A stretch of 10,207 nt of DNA, from the NCBI GenBank assembly GCA_934230965.1, contig CAKQFW010000064.1, positions 1 to 10,207 of the forward strand. Reading direction: 5' to 3'. The DNA is from an uncultured Prevotella sp. Lineage in GTDB: Bacteria; Bacteroidota; Bacteroidia; Bacteroidales; Bacteroidaceae. Position numbers and translations under genes: made by a program. The notes under the pieces were generated by a model, which did no database searches, had not been told where the DNA came from, and worked only from the letters and a program-made list of their open reading frames with translations. Each line of letters opens with the position of its first letter. The first letter of the stretch is position 1. Shown here one piece after another: positions 1-7,257 of the stretch.

Positions 1-74
1 CATAATTGTATATTTTTTTATTTTTATTTTCTGTTAATGTTAATGTTCATTTCTGAACGTTGTTCGCCTCTTAT

Positions 75-93
75 CATACAAATGCTGTGCCAA
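75..93 (-). promoter_or_regulatory. Candidate sigma-54 (-24/-12) promoter reading leftward
   Basis: The minus strand reads TTGGCACAGCATTTGTATG from 93 to 75. This fits the RpoN consensus TGGCAC-N5-TTGC with the usual 11-bp step between the GG and GC positions, except that the -12 GC is GT. An imperfect symmetric operator lies just upstream (116-152), which would suit an enhancer-binding activator. Transcription would begin near 66, giving a leader of about 60 nt to the possible ATG at 3-1. One key base is non-consensus and the regulated gene is outside the window, so this is a suggestion only. Confidence 0.35.
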
Positions 94-112
94 CCTATAG
101 CAACGGCTAAAA

Positions 113-152
113 GGCTGACAACCATGTTGTCATATTGGCTGACAATGTGACA
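113..152. promoter_or_regulatory. Symmetric operator-like element, TGACAAC-CAT-GTTGTCA plus a second half copy
   Basis: Positions 116-132 form a perfect inverted repeat with 7-bp arms (TGACAAC at 116-122, GTTGTCA at 126-132) and a 3-bp centre. The 9-mer GGCTGACAA occurs at 113-121 and again at 137-145, a 24-bp step, and is followed by another TGACA at 148-152. Repeated TGACA/TGTCA arms in a gene-free region look like a dimeric regulator's binding site. The element sits just upstream of the sigma-54-like site on the minus strand. The cognate protein cannot be named from this sequence. Confidence 0.45.
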
Positions 153-291
153 TATATCCTCTTCTCTTGTCTTCTTGTTTACTGATAGCGTGTCAAAGAA
201 TATGCAATCAAGGAGATGCTACCAGAGTATATTATAATTATATAAATAGAATAAAAAGGTGTGAGCAGAACAAACCGTAAAACCCCGTTTT

Positions 292-305
292 TGTATATTT
301 ATGCA
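292..305. promoter_or_regulatory. ARG-box-like palindrome, copy 1
   Basis: The sequence TGTATATTTATGCA is a near-palindrome of the form TGnATATTTATnCA. It resembles the ArgR operator (E. coli core TGAATwwwwATTCA). A second copy starts 30 bp downstream and an exact third copy lies at 567. The resemblance is visible here, but ArgR binding is inferred. Confidence 0.4.
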
Positions 306-321
306 GAATTATAAGCAAAAG

Positions 322-335
322 TGAATATTTATGCA
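322..335. promoter_or_regulatory. ARG-box-like palindrome, copy 2
   Basis: The sequence TGAATATTTATGCA is the closest of the three copies to the classical ARG box half-site TGAAT. It differs from copy 1 at one base and starts 30 bp after it, roughly three helical turns, which would place both sites on a similar face of the DNA. Confidence 0.4.
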
Positions 336-444
336 AAACTGTGTTTTTACATCTGTTAACATAAAATTGTTTGAAAAACTTACAGTTTATAACTAAAAAG
401 AGGCTGCTTGCTTTCACTTTTCAAAGTTGATACCTCTCGTTTGC

Positions 445-554
445 GAAACCATGGGTTTCACGTTGTGATTCCCTTGGTTTTACGTCCTGAAACCCTTGGT
501 TTCGCAGCCTAAAACCAATGCTTTCACACCGTAATTTGATGCCTTTCTCACCCC
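445..554. repeat. Tandem array of about five degenerate 22-bp units with internal palindromes
   Basis: Units lie at 445-466, 467-488, 489-510 and 511-532, with a weak fifth at 533-554. The core is GAAACC-nnn-GGTTTC followed by AC or GC and five variable bases. Units 1 and 3 contain perfect GAAACC/GGTTTC inverted repeats with 3-bp centres (ATG and CTT), while units 2 and 4 have partly decayed arms. There are no unique spacers and no adjacent cas genes, so this is not CRISPR. It may be a repetitive extragenic element or a multi-site operator. Confidence 0.75.
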
Positions 555-566
555 CCCTCTCAATAC

Positions 567-580
567 TGTATATTTATGCA
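567..580. promoter_or_regulatory. ARG-box-like palindrome, copy 3
   Basis: This 14-mer is identical to copy 1 at 292-305, and the identity continues for three more bases (GAA). It lies on the other side of the 22-bp repeat array. A 17-bp exact repeat at a distance of 275 bp supports a functional motif rather than chance AT-richness. Confidence 0.4.
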
Positions 581-650
581 GAAAATGACTATCCTATTTG
601 AGGGGCTTCGGGTTGAATGATTATGTCTTTTGGGGGAGGAGTGTATGCCA

Positions 651-681
651 TAAAAAAAGCGCCCTCGTTATGAGGACGCTT
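651..681 (-). terminator. Rho-independent terminator of the M6-type protease gene
   Basis: On the minus strand a 10-bp stem (AAGCGTCCTC pairing with GAGGGCGCTT, with one G-U pair) encloses the 5-nt loop ATAAC and runs into a tract of seven Ts. It begins about 42 nt after the protease stop codon. Confidence 0.88.
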
Positions 682-723
682 ATTAAACAATGTAATTACT
701 TTACAAATATTTTCTTGTCATAA

Positions 724-2865
724 TTATTTTACAAACTTCTTTCCATCAACGATATACAGTCCGCTGGGCAGCGAGGCTTTGCTGGTACCTACATAGCGGC
801 CATCGATGGTGTAGATGCGGCCGCTGGCCTTACGGGTGGTGGTGTTGGTGAGGTTGCTGATGCCTGTGGCTACGGCTTTTACCTCCACCTCGTCGAGGAA
901 CATGCGCTGTATGCCTGTAAAGGAGATGGTGTTGTCGCCAGTGGCCTCAAAGTCGACGTTAATGTCAATCCACTGTCCGCCAGGCACCTTTAGGCTCTTT
1001 ATCTCGTTGTCTCCATAAGAGATGGTTAGCGTTTCGTTAGTGCCAGCCCATGCGCCCACCTTGCAGGTAAGGTTTACGGTGCCAGTGGCATAGAACGAGG
1101 GTGTGGTGGCGTCGCCCGAGGCTTGCGCCGAGCCAAAGCGTGCACACTTGTAGGCACCATAGGCACGATAATAGTTCCAGCCCTCGTTGTCGGGCTTGAA
1201 GGCGCCCGCCCCTGCACTGCCCGACCATATGGCTGGGGTGTCGCCGTTGGCGTTTCCGCCCTTTCCTGAACACTTGTCAAAGGTTTCTTTAAACAGCACG
1301 TTGCCTGGTTTTACCTCGGGCACGGGGTTGTCGGCAGCGCTGCGGAAGGTGAACGACATGGTGCCATCGCTGTTCTGTGCAATGTTTAGCAACGCCTTGT
1401 TCATGTTTAGCGTGCCATCACTGTTGCGGTTATACAGCAGTGCAGCGGGCTTAGAGTTGTTTGTAAGGCTGTCGTTAACATTGGTAGCGCTCTTGCGGTA
1501 GGGGTAGGCGTCGGTGCCAGTGTCGTAGTCGCCATACTTGTTGTCGGCAGCTATGATGGTCCAGTTTTGCTGGCTGGGGTCGTCGTTTACGGCGTTATTC
1601 AGCCACTGGTTCTTGTTATAGTTGACGTGTGTTACAAGGAGACCCTTGCCTGGCAGCTCGCTGTCCCATTTGGTGGGCTGGCGGTTGTCTATGAAGTAGA
1701 ACTCGTTCTTATTAGCATCATTATATATAATGTATGTTTCGCCCCCTTCTTCCAGCGGCTTCATGTTTTCAATGTGGGCAGTCTCGGTCAGCTCAACAGG
1801 CTCTTTCCAGCCCGCAACCCATCTTTCGTAGCCTGAGTAGGCTGGCGGGCAGAACGAGTCGCCATTGCTGTTACCGCCGTGCATGAGGTCCCAGTTGTAT
1901 CCCATGCCGTAGCCACCGCTATAGTCGGTATCGTAGAGGTCGGGGAAGCCCAGGCAGTGTGAAAACTCGTGGCAGATGGTGCCCATGCCGTCTTGCTTAC
2001 CGCCAGGTGTAATCTCGTTGGTGCAAGCGTATGTGTCGATGGTTACGCCATCGATGGTGAGGGTCTTGCCATAATCGCTTTCTGACAGGTAGTACATGTG
2101 TGGCCAGATATAGTCTTCGCCACCTGAAGAGAAGTCGGCCTCGCCCTTACCAGCGTAGATAACAAACACCTGGTCAACCTCGCCATCGCCATCCCAGTCG
2201 TAGTCGGCAAAGTTTACCTGGTCTTTAATGGCGTTACAAGCGTCGGCCACCATTTCGCCCACATACATATCGTTGCCATATGTGTCGTTTTTGCCATAGT
2301 AGGCATAGTTTTTCTTCATGGTGATGGGGCCCATGACGTCGAAGGTTAGGTCGAACTGGCCGTTGCTCTGGTCGTGGAAGTAGTCGTGCACGCTACCCAC
2401 AAAGTTGCCTTCTGTATAGTTTTCTTTGTTGGCAATGTCGTTAAACTTGGCCTGATTGTTTTCGGCTTTAAACTTGGTGTCGGTAAAGTCGACCAAGATG
2501 ATGAGGCCTTTCTTCTTGCCGTGATAGCCGTTAACGCTGAGTCCTGGCCCTTTGGTGTCGCCCCAAGCCTTGGCCATGCTCTTGCGGCGTGCGGCCTGTT
2601 TACGTGCAATCTTTGCACGGCGTGCGCGAGCCTGTGTGCGCAGCGCTGTCATGTTGGCCACGCTGTATGTGCCCTTGTCGTTGCGCACGTAGCGTGTGCC
2701 ATCGTCGGCGAGGTAAAACTTCATGTGTTCATCGCCACAGAGGCGTGCTTTTACCTCGGTGCCGTTGTCGAGCTTCAGCGTAGCATACAGCCCTTTCTTT
2801 GCTGGTATAGCCAGTGCGGTAGCTGTTATGAGCGCGAGGCAGATAGCGGTAAATAGTTTTTTCAT
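724..2865 (-). CDS. Secreted M6-type zinc metalloprotease with C-terminal jelly-roll and tail
   Basis: This 713-residue protein is a predicted extracellular protease of the immune inhibitor A (M6-like) type. Residues 1-19 form a signal peptide (MKKLFT, a hydrophobic core, ALA before IPAKK). A propeptide-like region follows, with a strongly basic stretch at about 76-98. The catalytic domain spans about 115-400 and has the zinc motif HEFSH at 299-303, followed by CLGFPDLYD; E300 is the likely catalytic acid. DYDWDGDGEVDQ at 221-232 looks like a calcium loop. Residues about 523-665 (FKETFD to FLDEVEV) resemble an adhesin-type beta jelly-roll, and 680-713 form a tail ending SGLYIVDGKKFVK. The gene is apparently monocistronic, with terminators on both sides and about 210 bp from alaS. 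No clear TAnnTTTG promoter is visible upstream. The substrate is unknown. The family call is firm; the C-terminal domain assignment is less so. Confidence 0.9.
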   Translation of the reverse strand: MKKLFTAICLALITATALAIPAKKGLYATLKLDNGTEVKARLCGDEHMKFYLADDGTRYVRNDKGTYSVANMTALRTQARARRAKIARKQAARRKSMAKAWGDTKGPGLSVNGYHGKKKGLIILVDFTDTKFKAENNQAKFNDIANKENYTEGNFVGSVHDYFHDQSNGQFDLTFDVMGPITMKKNYAYYGKNDTYGNDMYVGEMVADACNAIKDQVNFADYDWDGDGEVDQVFVIYAGKGEADFSSGGEDYIWPHMYYLSESDYGKTLTIDGVTIDTYACTNEITPGGKQDGMGTICHEFSHCLGFPDLYDTDYSGGYGMGYNWDLMHGGNSNGDSFCPPAYSGYERWVAGWKEPVELTETAHIENMKPLEEGGETYIIYNDANKNEFYFIDNRQPTKWDSELPGKGLLVTHVNYNKNQWLNNAVNDDPSQQNWTIIAADNKYGDYDTGTDAYPYRKSATNVNDSLTNNSKPAALLYNRNSDGTLNMNKALLNIAQNSDGTMSFTFRSAADNPVPEVKPGNVLFKETFDKCSGKGGNANGDTPAIWSGSAGAGAFKPDNEGWNYYRAYGAYKCARFGSAQASGDATTPSFYATGTVNLTCKVGAWAGTNETLTISYGDNEIKSLKVPGGQWIDINVDFEATGDNTISFTGIQRMFLDEVEVKAVATGISNLTNTTTRKASGRIYTIDGRYVGTSKASLPSGLYIVDGKKFVK

Positions 2866-2973
2866 ACTCTCTTCTCTTTGTTTAATTTTGATTTTCTTTT
2901 TTTTATGTCTTACTATTATATCTCGTTTGTCTTACTTGTTCTCTATCTTCACCCTTTTTCGGTTTAGGACAAA

Positions 2974-3014
2974 AAACGCAAAGACCTTCAATGTGGTTTT
3001 GGGTCTTTGCGTTT
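2974..3014 (-). terminator. Rho-independent terminator of alaS
   Basis: Perfect 13-bp arms (AAACGCAAAGACC at 2974-2986 and its complement at 3002-3014) enclose a 15-nt loop. On the minus strand the stem runs into six Ts, about 64 nt after the alaS stop. The plus-strand side has only a broken T tract, so termination is mainly for alaS. It isolates alaS from the downstream protease gene. Confidence 0.88.
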
Positions 3015-3077
3015 CTTATTCATTAGTTTTTTGGGGGTGAAATTATGTCGATATCAGTGTGGGGCAGCGCTTCTTTT

Positions 3078-5702
3078 TTACTTTGCCTTGGCCATGGCGA
3101 TAATCTTGTCAACGGCGGCCGAGAGGCCGTCTTTGTCTTTACCGCCCGCTGTGGCAAAGTGAGGCTGTCCGCCACCACCGCCCTTGATTAGTTTGGCAGC
3201 TTCGCGCACCATCTGTCCTGCGTTCAGGCCGTGGTCTTTCACCATGTCGTCGCTGAGCATGATGGTAAGAGCAGGCTTGTCGGCATCAACGCTGCCGATA
3301 ACGCAAAGCAGGTTTTCTTTTACGGCTTCGCGAATACCGAAGGCCAGGTCTTTTACCGAAGCGGCCGACATGGGCAGCAGAGCGCTAACAATGGTCAGTG
3401 CGTCTTCGTGACGTGCCTTCTGCAGTAGTTGCTCCTTGGCGCGTTTTACGGCTTCGGCCTGCATGCGCTCTATTTCTTTGCGCATGGTGTCGTGCTCGTC
3501 GATATATTTGGTGATGACGGCTTTCAGGTCTTTAGCGTTGTTGAAGAGCGAGGCTATGGCCTTGATGCTGTCTTCAAGGTTATACAGCAGCTGTTCGCAC
3601 TCGATGCCTGTCTTGGCTTCGATACGGCGTATGCCCGCTGCCACGCTGCTCTCGCTTATAATCTTGAACATGCCGATACGGCCTGTCGACTTGGCATGAA
3701 TACCGCCGCAGAACTCGCAGCTGGGACCGAAGCGCACCACGCGCACCTTGTCGCCATATTTCTCGCCAAAGAGGGCTACGGCTCCCAGCTTCTTGGCCTC
3801 TTCCATGGGTGTGTCGCGATGCTCGTCCAGGGGATAGTCGGCGCGTATCATCTCGTTTACTATCTGCTCTACCTTGCGCAGCTCTTCGTCGGTAACTTTT
3901 TGGAAGTGTGAGAAGTCGAAGCGCAGCGTGTCGGCCGATACATACGAGCCCTTTTGCTCAACGTGGTCGCCCAGCACTTGTTTCAGTGCATAGTCGACAA
4001 GGTGTGTGGCGGTGTGGTTGGCAGCGCTTGCTTCGCGCTTGTCAATGTCAACACATGCCATAAAGTCGGCCTCAACATCTTTAGGCAGCGCCTTAACGAT
4101 GTGTATGCTCTGGTTGTTCTCGCGCTTGGTGTCGATGATGTTGATGGTTTCGTTCTCGCTTACCAGCACGCCCTGGTCGCCTACCTGTCCGCCCATCTCG
4201 CCATAGAAGGGGGTGGTGTCGAGCACCAGCTCGAAGAAGGTGTTCTTCTTCTGTGTTACCTTGCGGTAGCGCAAGATGTGGCACTCATATTCGGTGTAGT
4301 CGTATCCCACAAACTGCTGTTCGCCCTCGCGCAGCACTACCCAGTCGCTATTCTCTACAGCGGCGGCGTTGCGTGCGCGCTCTTTCTGCTTCTGCATCTC
4401 GGCGTCAAACTGTTTCTCGTCGACGGTGTAACCGTTCTCACGGCAGATAAGTTCGGTGAGGTCGAGGGGGAAACCGTAGGTGTCGAACATGCGGAAAGCC
4501 TGTGCGCCATCAAGCACGGTTTGGCCATGTGCTTTCAGCTCGTCCATAGCACCGTTGAGCAGGTTTATGCCTTTCTCAAGTGTGCGCAAGAACGAGTCTT
4601 CCTCTTCTTTCATTACGCGGCTAATAAGTTGTTGCTGTGCGGGCAACTCGGGGAATGATGCTCCCATCTCCTGAATAAGGATGGGCAGCAGCTTATACAA
4701 GAAGGCCTCTTTCTGTCCGAGGAAGGTATAAGCATAACGCACGGCACGACGCAAGATGCGACGTATAACGTATCCGGCCTTGGCATTGCTGGGCAGCTGT
4801 CCGTCGGCTATCGAGAAGGCTACGGCGCGCAGGTGGTCGGCGCAAACACGCATGGCCACGTCGGTTTCTTCCTTCTCGCCATATTTCAGGCCTGTGATGT
4901 TTTCTTCTTCTTTGATGATGGGCTGGAACACGTCGGTGTCGTAGTTTGACTGTTTGCCTTGCAGTGTGCGCACCAAACGCTCAAAGCCCATGCCAGTATC
5001 AATAACGTGCATAGGCAGTGGCACAAGCGAGCCGTCGGCCTTGCGCTCATACTGCATAAACACAATGTTCCATATCTCGATAACCTGTGGGTCGTCTTTG
5101 TTTACCAGCTCGCGTCCGGGCACCTTGGCTTTTTCTTCGGCCGAGCGCGAGTCGATATGTATCTCGGTGCAAGGTCCGCAGGGGCCTGTGTCGCCCATCT
5201 CCCAGAAGTTGTCGTGCTTGTTGCCATTGATGATATGGTCGGCAGGCACGTGCTTGCTCCAATATTGTGCGGCCTCGTCGTCGCGGCTCAGGTTTTCTTC
5301 TTTAGAACCCTCAAACACAGTAACATACAGGTCGGCGGGGTTGATGTGCAGCACGTCAACAAGATATTCCCACGCATAGTCGATGGCGCCTTCTTTGAAA
5401 TAGTCGCCAAAACTCCAGTTGCCCAGCATCTCAAACATGGTGTGGTGGTAGGTGTCGTGGCCTACCTCTTCCAGGTCGTTGTGCTTTCCGCTCACGCGGA
5501 GACACTTCTGCGAGTCGGCTCGGCGGCGTGGCTCGGGGTCGCGTGTACCGAGGATAATGTCTTTCCACTGATTCATTCCGGCATTGGTGAACATCAACGT
5601 AGGGTCGTCCTTAATAACCATAGGGGCTGACGGTACGATGACGTGTCCTTTCGACTCAAAAAACTTTTTAAACGAGTCGCGGATTTCGTTTGCTGTCATC
5701 AT
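3078..5702 (-). CDS. alaS: Alanyl-tRNA synthetase
   Basis: This cytosolic enzyme charges tRNA-Ala with alanine using ATP and clears mischarged Ser/Gly-tRNA-Ala. The 874 residues are the full usual length. The class II catalytic core includes [12 protein letters not shown] (37-48), [13 protein letters not shown] (170-182) and DTGMGFERL (235-243). The editing domain has the zinc ligands H563 and H567 (NHTATH) and C665 and H669 (CGGIH), spaced as in the E. coli enzyme. A coiled region at about 730-765 leads to a C-Ala domain with the glycine run [14 protein letters not shown] (841-854). Two ATG codons stand in tandem at 5702 and 5699; either could be the start, and I keep the outer one. The promoter overlaps that of the divergent MerR gene, and a strong terminator follows. 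No T-box leader is visible in the short 5' region. Confidence 0.98.
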   Translation of the reverse strand: MMTANEIRDSFKKFFESKGHVIVPSAPMVIKDDPTLMFTNAGMNQWKDIILGTRDPEPRRRADSQKCLRVSGKHNDLEEVGHDTYHHTMFEMLGNWSFGDYFKEGAIDYAWEYLVDVLHINPADLYVTVFEGSKEENLSRDDEAAQYWSKHVPADHIINGNKHDNFWEMGDTGPCGPCTEIHIDSRSAEEKAKVPGRELVNKDDPQVIEIWNIVFMQYERKADGSLVPLPMHVIDTGMGFERLVRTLQGKQSNYDTDVFQPIIKEEENITGLKYGEKEETDVAMRVCADHLRAVAFSIADGQLPSNAKAGYVIRRILRRAVRYAYTFLGQKEAFLYKLLPILIQEMGASFPELPAQQQLISRVMKEEEDSFLRTLEKGINLLNGAMDELKAHGQTVLDGAQAFRMFDTYGFPLDLTELICRENGYTVDEKQFDAEMQKQKERARNAAAVENSDWVVLREGEQQFVGYDYTEYECHILRYRKVTQKKNTFFELVLDTTPFYGEMGGQVGDQGVLVSENETINIIDTKRENNQSIHIVKALPKDVEADFMACVDIDKREASAANHTATHLVDYALKQVLGDHVEQKGSYVSADTLRFDFSHFQKVTDEELRKVEQIVNEMIRADYPLDEHRDTPMEEAKKLGAVALFGEKYGDKVRVVRFGPSCEFCGGIHAKSTGRIGMFKIISESSVAAGIRRIEAKTGIECEQLLYNLEDSIKAIASLFNNAKDLKAVITKYIDEHDTMRKEIERMQAEAVKRAKEQLLQKARHEDALTIVSALLPMSAASVKDLAFGIREAVKENLLCVIGSVDADKPALTIMLSDDMVKDHGLNAGQMVREAAKLIKGGGGGQPHFATAGGKDKDGLSAAVDKIIAMAKAK

Positions 5703-5739
5703 TCTTATATCGTTTTAGTTTTAAATTCCTTATAAAAGT

Positions 5740-5771
5740 TTTGCAAAGGTACTTTCTTTTGCGTATTTTTG
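5740..5771 (+). promoter_or_regulatory. Bacteroidota promoter for the MerR-type gene
   Basis: TTTG at 5740-5743, a 20-bp spacer and TATTTTTG at 5764-5771 match the primary sigma consensus of Bacteroidota (TTTG, about 20 bp, TAnnTTTG). The expected transcription start is near 5778, leaving a leader of about 30 nt before the ATG at 5811. Confidence 0.65.
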
Positions 5772-5775
5772 CAAA
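5744..5775 (-). promoter_or_regulatory. Bacteroidota promoter for alaS
   Basis: On the minus strand, TTTG (5775-5772), a 20-bp spacer and TACCTTTG (5751-5744) give a perfect consensus match. Transcription should start near 5738, about 36 nt before the alaS ATG. The two boxes directly adjoin the boxes of the opposing MerR promoter, so both promoters share one 36-bp block. Confidence 0.7.
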
Positions 5776-5810
5776 TAAATTAATCATTGTTTAACGAAAA
5801 AGGTAGAAAT

Positions 5811-6158
5811 ATGGCACTAAATATGAACAAGAACCTTAAAACCTACTTCTCTATAAAAGAGGTGGCGCAGCAGCTTGACGTGGCCGAAAGCACGTTGCGT
5901 TATTGGCAAAAAGAGTTTCCGCAGCTCAAGCCCAAAACCTCTGACAGCGGTGTGCGTATGTATACCGAAAAAGATATTGAGGTGCTGAAGGTTATTTATA
6001 ACCTGGTGAAGGTGCGCGGCTTTAAGATAGCATCGGCCAGAAAAATGCTGCACACCAACAGAGAGGGTGCCGATAAACAAAAAGAGGTGCTCGACTGCCT
6101 GATGCGTGTGCGCGATGACCTAAAGCGGCTGAAAGCTCAGCTTGATGGCTTGGTGTAA
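5811..6158 (+). CDS. Small MerR-family transcriptional regulator
   Basis: This 115-residue cytoplasmic DNA-binding protein has a MerR-type winged helix-turn-helix. The helix-turn-helix covers about 14-36 (SIKEVAQQLDVAESTLRYW), the wing about 43-52 (ending GVRMYT), and further helices run to about 80. A charged helix at about 88-113 probably forms the dimer coiled coil. No effector-binding domain follows, so it is either a constitutive or architectural regulator or senses through a partner. I chose the ATG at 5811, giving MALNMNKNL; a TTG at 5787 in the same frame would add eight residues but lies only about 10 nt after the predicted transcription start. The gene is divergent from alaS. The target is unknown; the shared promoter block is a plausible site. 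A hairpin at 6248-6279 follows. Confidence 0.88.
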   Translation: MALNMNKNLKTYFSIKEVAQQLDVAESTLRYWQKEFPQLKPKTSDSGVRMYTEKDIEVLKVIYNLVKVRGFKIASARKMLHTNREGADKQKEVLDCLMRVRDDLKRLKAQLDGLV

Positions 6159-6165
6159 AAGGGGC

Positions 6166-6240
6166 ATACCTTGTTTGCTTGTGCCTTACCTGCTCGTATC
6201 TTACCAATTGGTGCTTTATCTACCTGTGCTTTATCTACCT
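6166..6240. repeat. 15-bp minisatellite, five units
   Basis: Five contiguous 15-bp units follow the MerR stop codon. Units 4 and 5 (6211-6225 and 6226-6240) are identical, GTGCTTTATCTACCT. Units at 6181, 6196 and 6166 are increasingly diverged, with the consensus GTGCYTTAYCTRCYT. It lies between convergent genes and is not part of a convincing coding sequence. Confidence 0.7.
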
Positions 6241-6247
6241 ATTTGCT

Positions 6248-6279
6248 GTTGAGCAAACAAAAGGAAATATTTGCTCAAC
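6248..6279 (+). terminator. Hairpin between convergent genes, probable terminator of the MerR-type gene
   Basis: Perfect 10-bp arms (GTTGAGCAAA at 6248-6257 and TTTGCTCAAC at 6270-6279) enclose a 12-nt loop. On the plus strand a T tract (six Ts) follows after five further bases, so it is a somewhat imperfect rho-independent terminator. On the minus strand no T tract follows the stem, so its value for the transporter gene is doubtful. Confidence 0.55.
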
Positions 6280-6288
6280 TTCAGTTTT

Positions 6289-7257
6289 TTATACCGAACA
6301 CTCTTTCCCTTCGCGTCGGCATAGCCATATCTCTATGCTGTTAATAATGTTTTGCCATAAGATGTAGCAGCCTGGGCCCACGGTTGCCAATGGGTTGAGG
6401 TAGGCCGAGGCTATCCAAATGGCAAAGGCAGTATTTTTTTGACCTAACCCTTGCCCCGCATTGATAGTGGCGCCAAAATAATGGCCTATAAAACGGCCCG
6501 TACCAAACAGCATGATGCACAGCAGCAGGCCCATCACGGCTATAATGCACAAAAACAGCACGGTGGTGTGGGCATGCACAATGTTGCAAATGGTGGTGCC
6601 GCTAACGATGAGCAGCGACAGCGCCCACGAATAATAAGACAGGTCTTTTATGCCAATGATGTATTTATGTAGGCGTGGCAACAGGTGCTTTACCAGCCAT
6701 GCCAGCAGCATAGGGGCCACCAGCACGGTGGCTACGCGATATAATATGGTGCTGAAGGCGCTAAGAAACGAAACGTCGGCGGCCTTGTCGATGAGCGGAA
6801 AACAGAGCGGAACAAACAGGGCCGTAACAAAATTGGAAAGAAAGGTGTAGGTGGTCATCTCTTCAAGGCCGCCACCTAACTTTTGCGTTACCACAGGAGC
6901 TGCCGAGGCGCAAGGGGCTATCACACACACTAAGAGGGCTTCGGCCAGTACCAGGCTTCTGCCTGTAAGCCCAAACTCGAGCACTAACCATGTGAGCACC
7001 AGCACCGTAAGTATCTGAAACAGGATGAGCCATAGGTGCCAACGCACGGGGCGCAATTTGTTAAAATCGACCTTGCAGAACACTACAAACAGGGTGAAAA
7101 ACATGAACACTGGCAGTAACGATGCCATGATGGGCTTGAAAAAGGTGGCCGCACCAGCAAGGGCGGGCACAAAGGCAAAAATAAGATAAAGCACGCTGCC
7201 TGTGAAAATGGCCACGGGCAGTGTCCAGTTTTTTATAAATCGTATCAGTTTATCCAT
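6289..7257 (-). CDS. BASS/SBF-like membrane transporter
   Basis: This 322-residue inner-membrane protein has about nine or ten hydrophobic segments (roughly 11-30, 40-60, 72-95, 102-122, 134-155, 167-190, 207-228, 231-252, 275-292 and 296-313). Two polar breaks look like the crossover helices of the bile acid:sodium symporter fold: APCASAAPVVTQKLGGG (114-130) recalls the family's CPGGxxSN-V-T-G pattern, and GQKNTAFAIWIA (272-283) recalls its second QN-LA motif. Both have diverged, so this is an uncharacterised branch rather than a true bile acid carrier. The substrate could be an organic anion or a small carboxylate and is not predictable here. The gene stands alone, convergent with the MerR gene and divergent from the LRR gene. 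Only a weak promoter candidate is seen (TACTTTTA, minus, 7333-7326). Confidence 0.75.
   Translation of the reverse strand: MDKLIRFIKNWTLPVAIFTGSVLYLIFAFVPALAGAATFFKPIMASLLPVFMFFTLFVVFCKVDFNKLRPVRWHLWLILFQILTVLVLTWLVLEFGLTGRSLVLAEALLVCVIAPCASAAPVVTQKLGGGLEEMTTYTFLSNFVTALFVPLCFPLIDKAADVSFLSAFSTILYRVATVLVAPMLLAWLVKHLLPRLHKYIIGIKDLSYYSWALSLLIVSGTTICNIVHAHTTVLFLCIIAVMGLLLCIMLFGTGRFIGHYFGATINAGQGLGQKNTAFAIWIASAYLNPLATVGPGCYILWQNIINSIEIWLCRREGKECSV

Larger units (their letters stand above)
1..723. other. Gene-free intergenic region rich in candidate regulatory sites
   Basis: I see no convincing gene in this AT-rich stretch on either strand. It lies downstream of the M6-type protease, which ends at 724 and reads leftward, so any promoter here most likely serves a gene beyond the left edge. 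Positions 3-1 read ATG on the minus strand and could be that gene's start codon, but nothing inside the window confirms it. From left to right it holds a GTTCA-TTTC-TGAAC palindrome (45-58), a sigma-54-like promoter (minus), a TGACAAC/GTTGTCA operator, three ARG-box-like palindromes, a 22-bp repeat array and the protease terminator. Each has its own entry except the 45-58 palindrome. Confidence 0.7.

Noticed and set aside
445..554. CRISPR array
   Set aside because: The 22-bp units are contiguous and degenerate with no unique spacers, and no cas gene is nearby.
3954..5630. Long plus-strand open frames opposite alaS (234 residues at 3954-4658 and 223 residues at 4959-5630)
   Set aside because: They lie fully antisense to a well-conserved synthetase, show no recognisable domain, and arise from its codon bias.
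5703..5810. T-box or other riboswitch controlling alaS
   Set aside because: The predicted alaS leader is only about 36 nt, too short for such an element, and T-boxes are mainly a Firmicutes feature.
5787..5810. TTG start that would extend the MerR-type protein by eight residues
   Set aside because: It lies almost at the predicted transcription start, and the ATG at 5811 gives a natural N-terminus.
6179..6367. A 62-residue plus-strand open frame after the MerR-type gene
   Set aside because: It consists of translated minisatellite, hairpin and the antisense end of the transporter gene.
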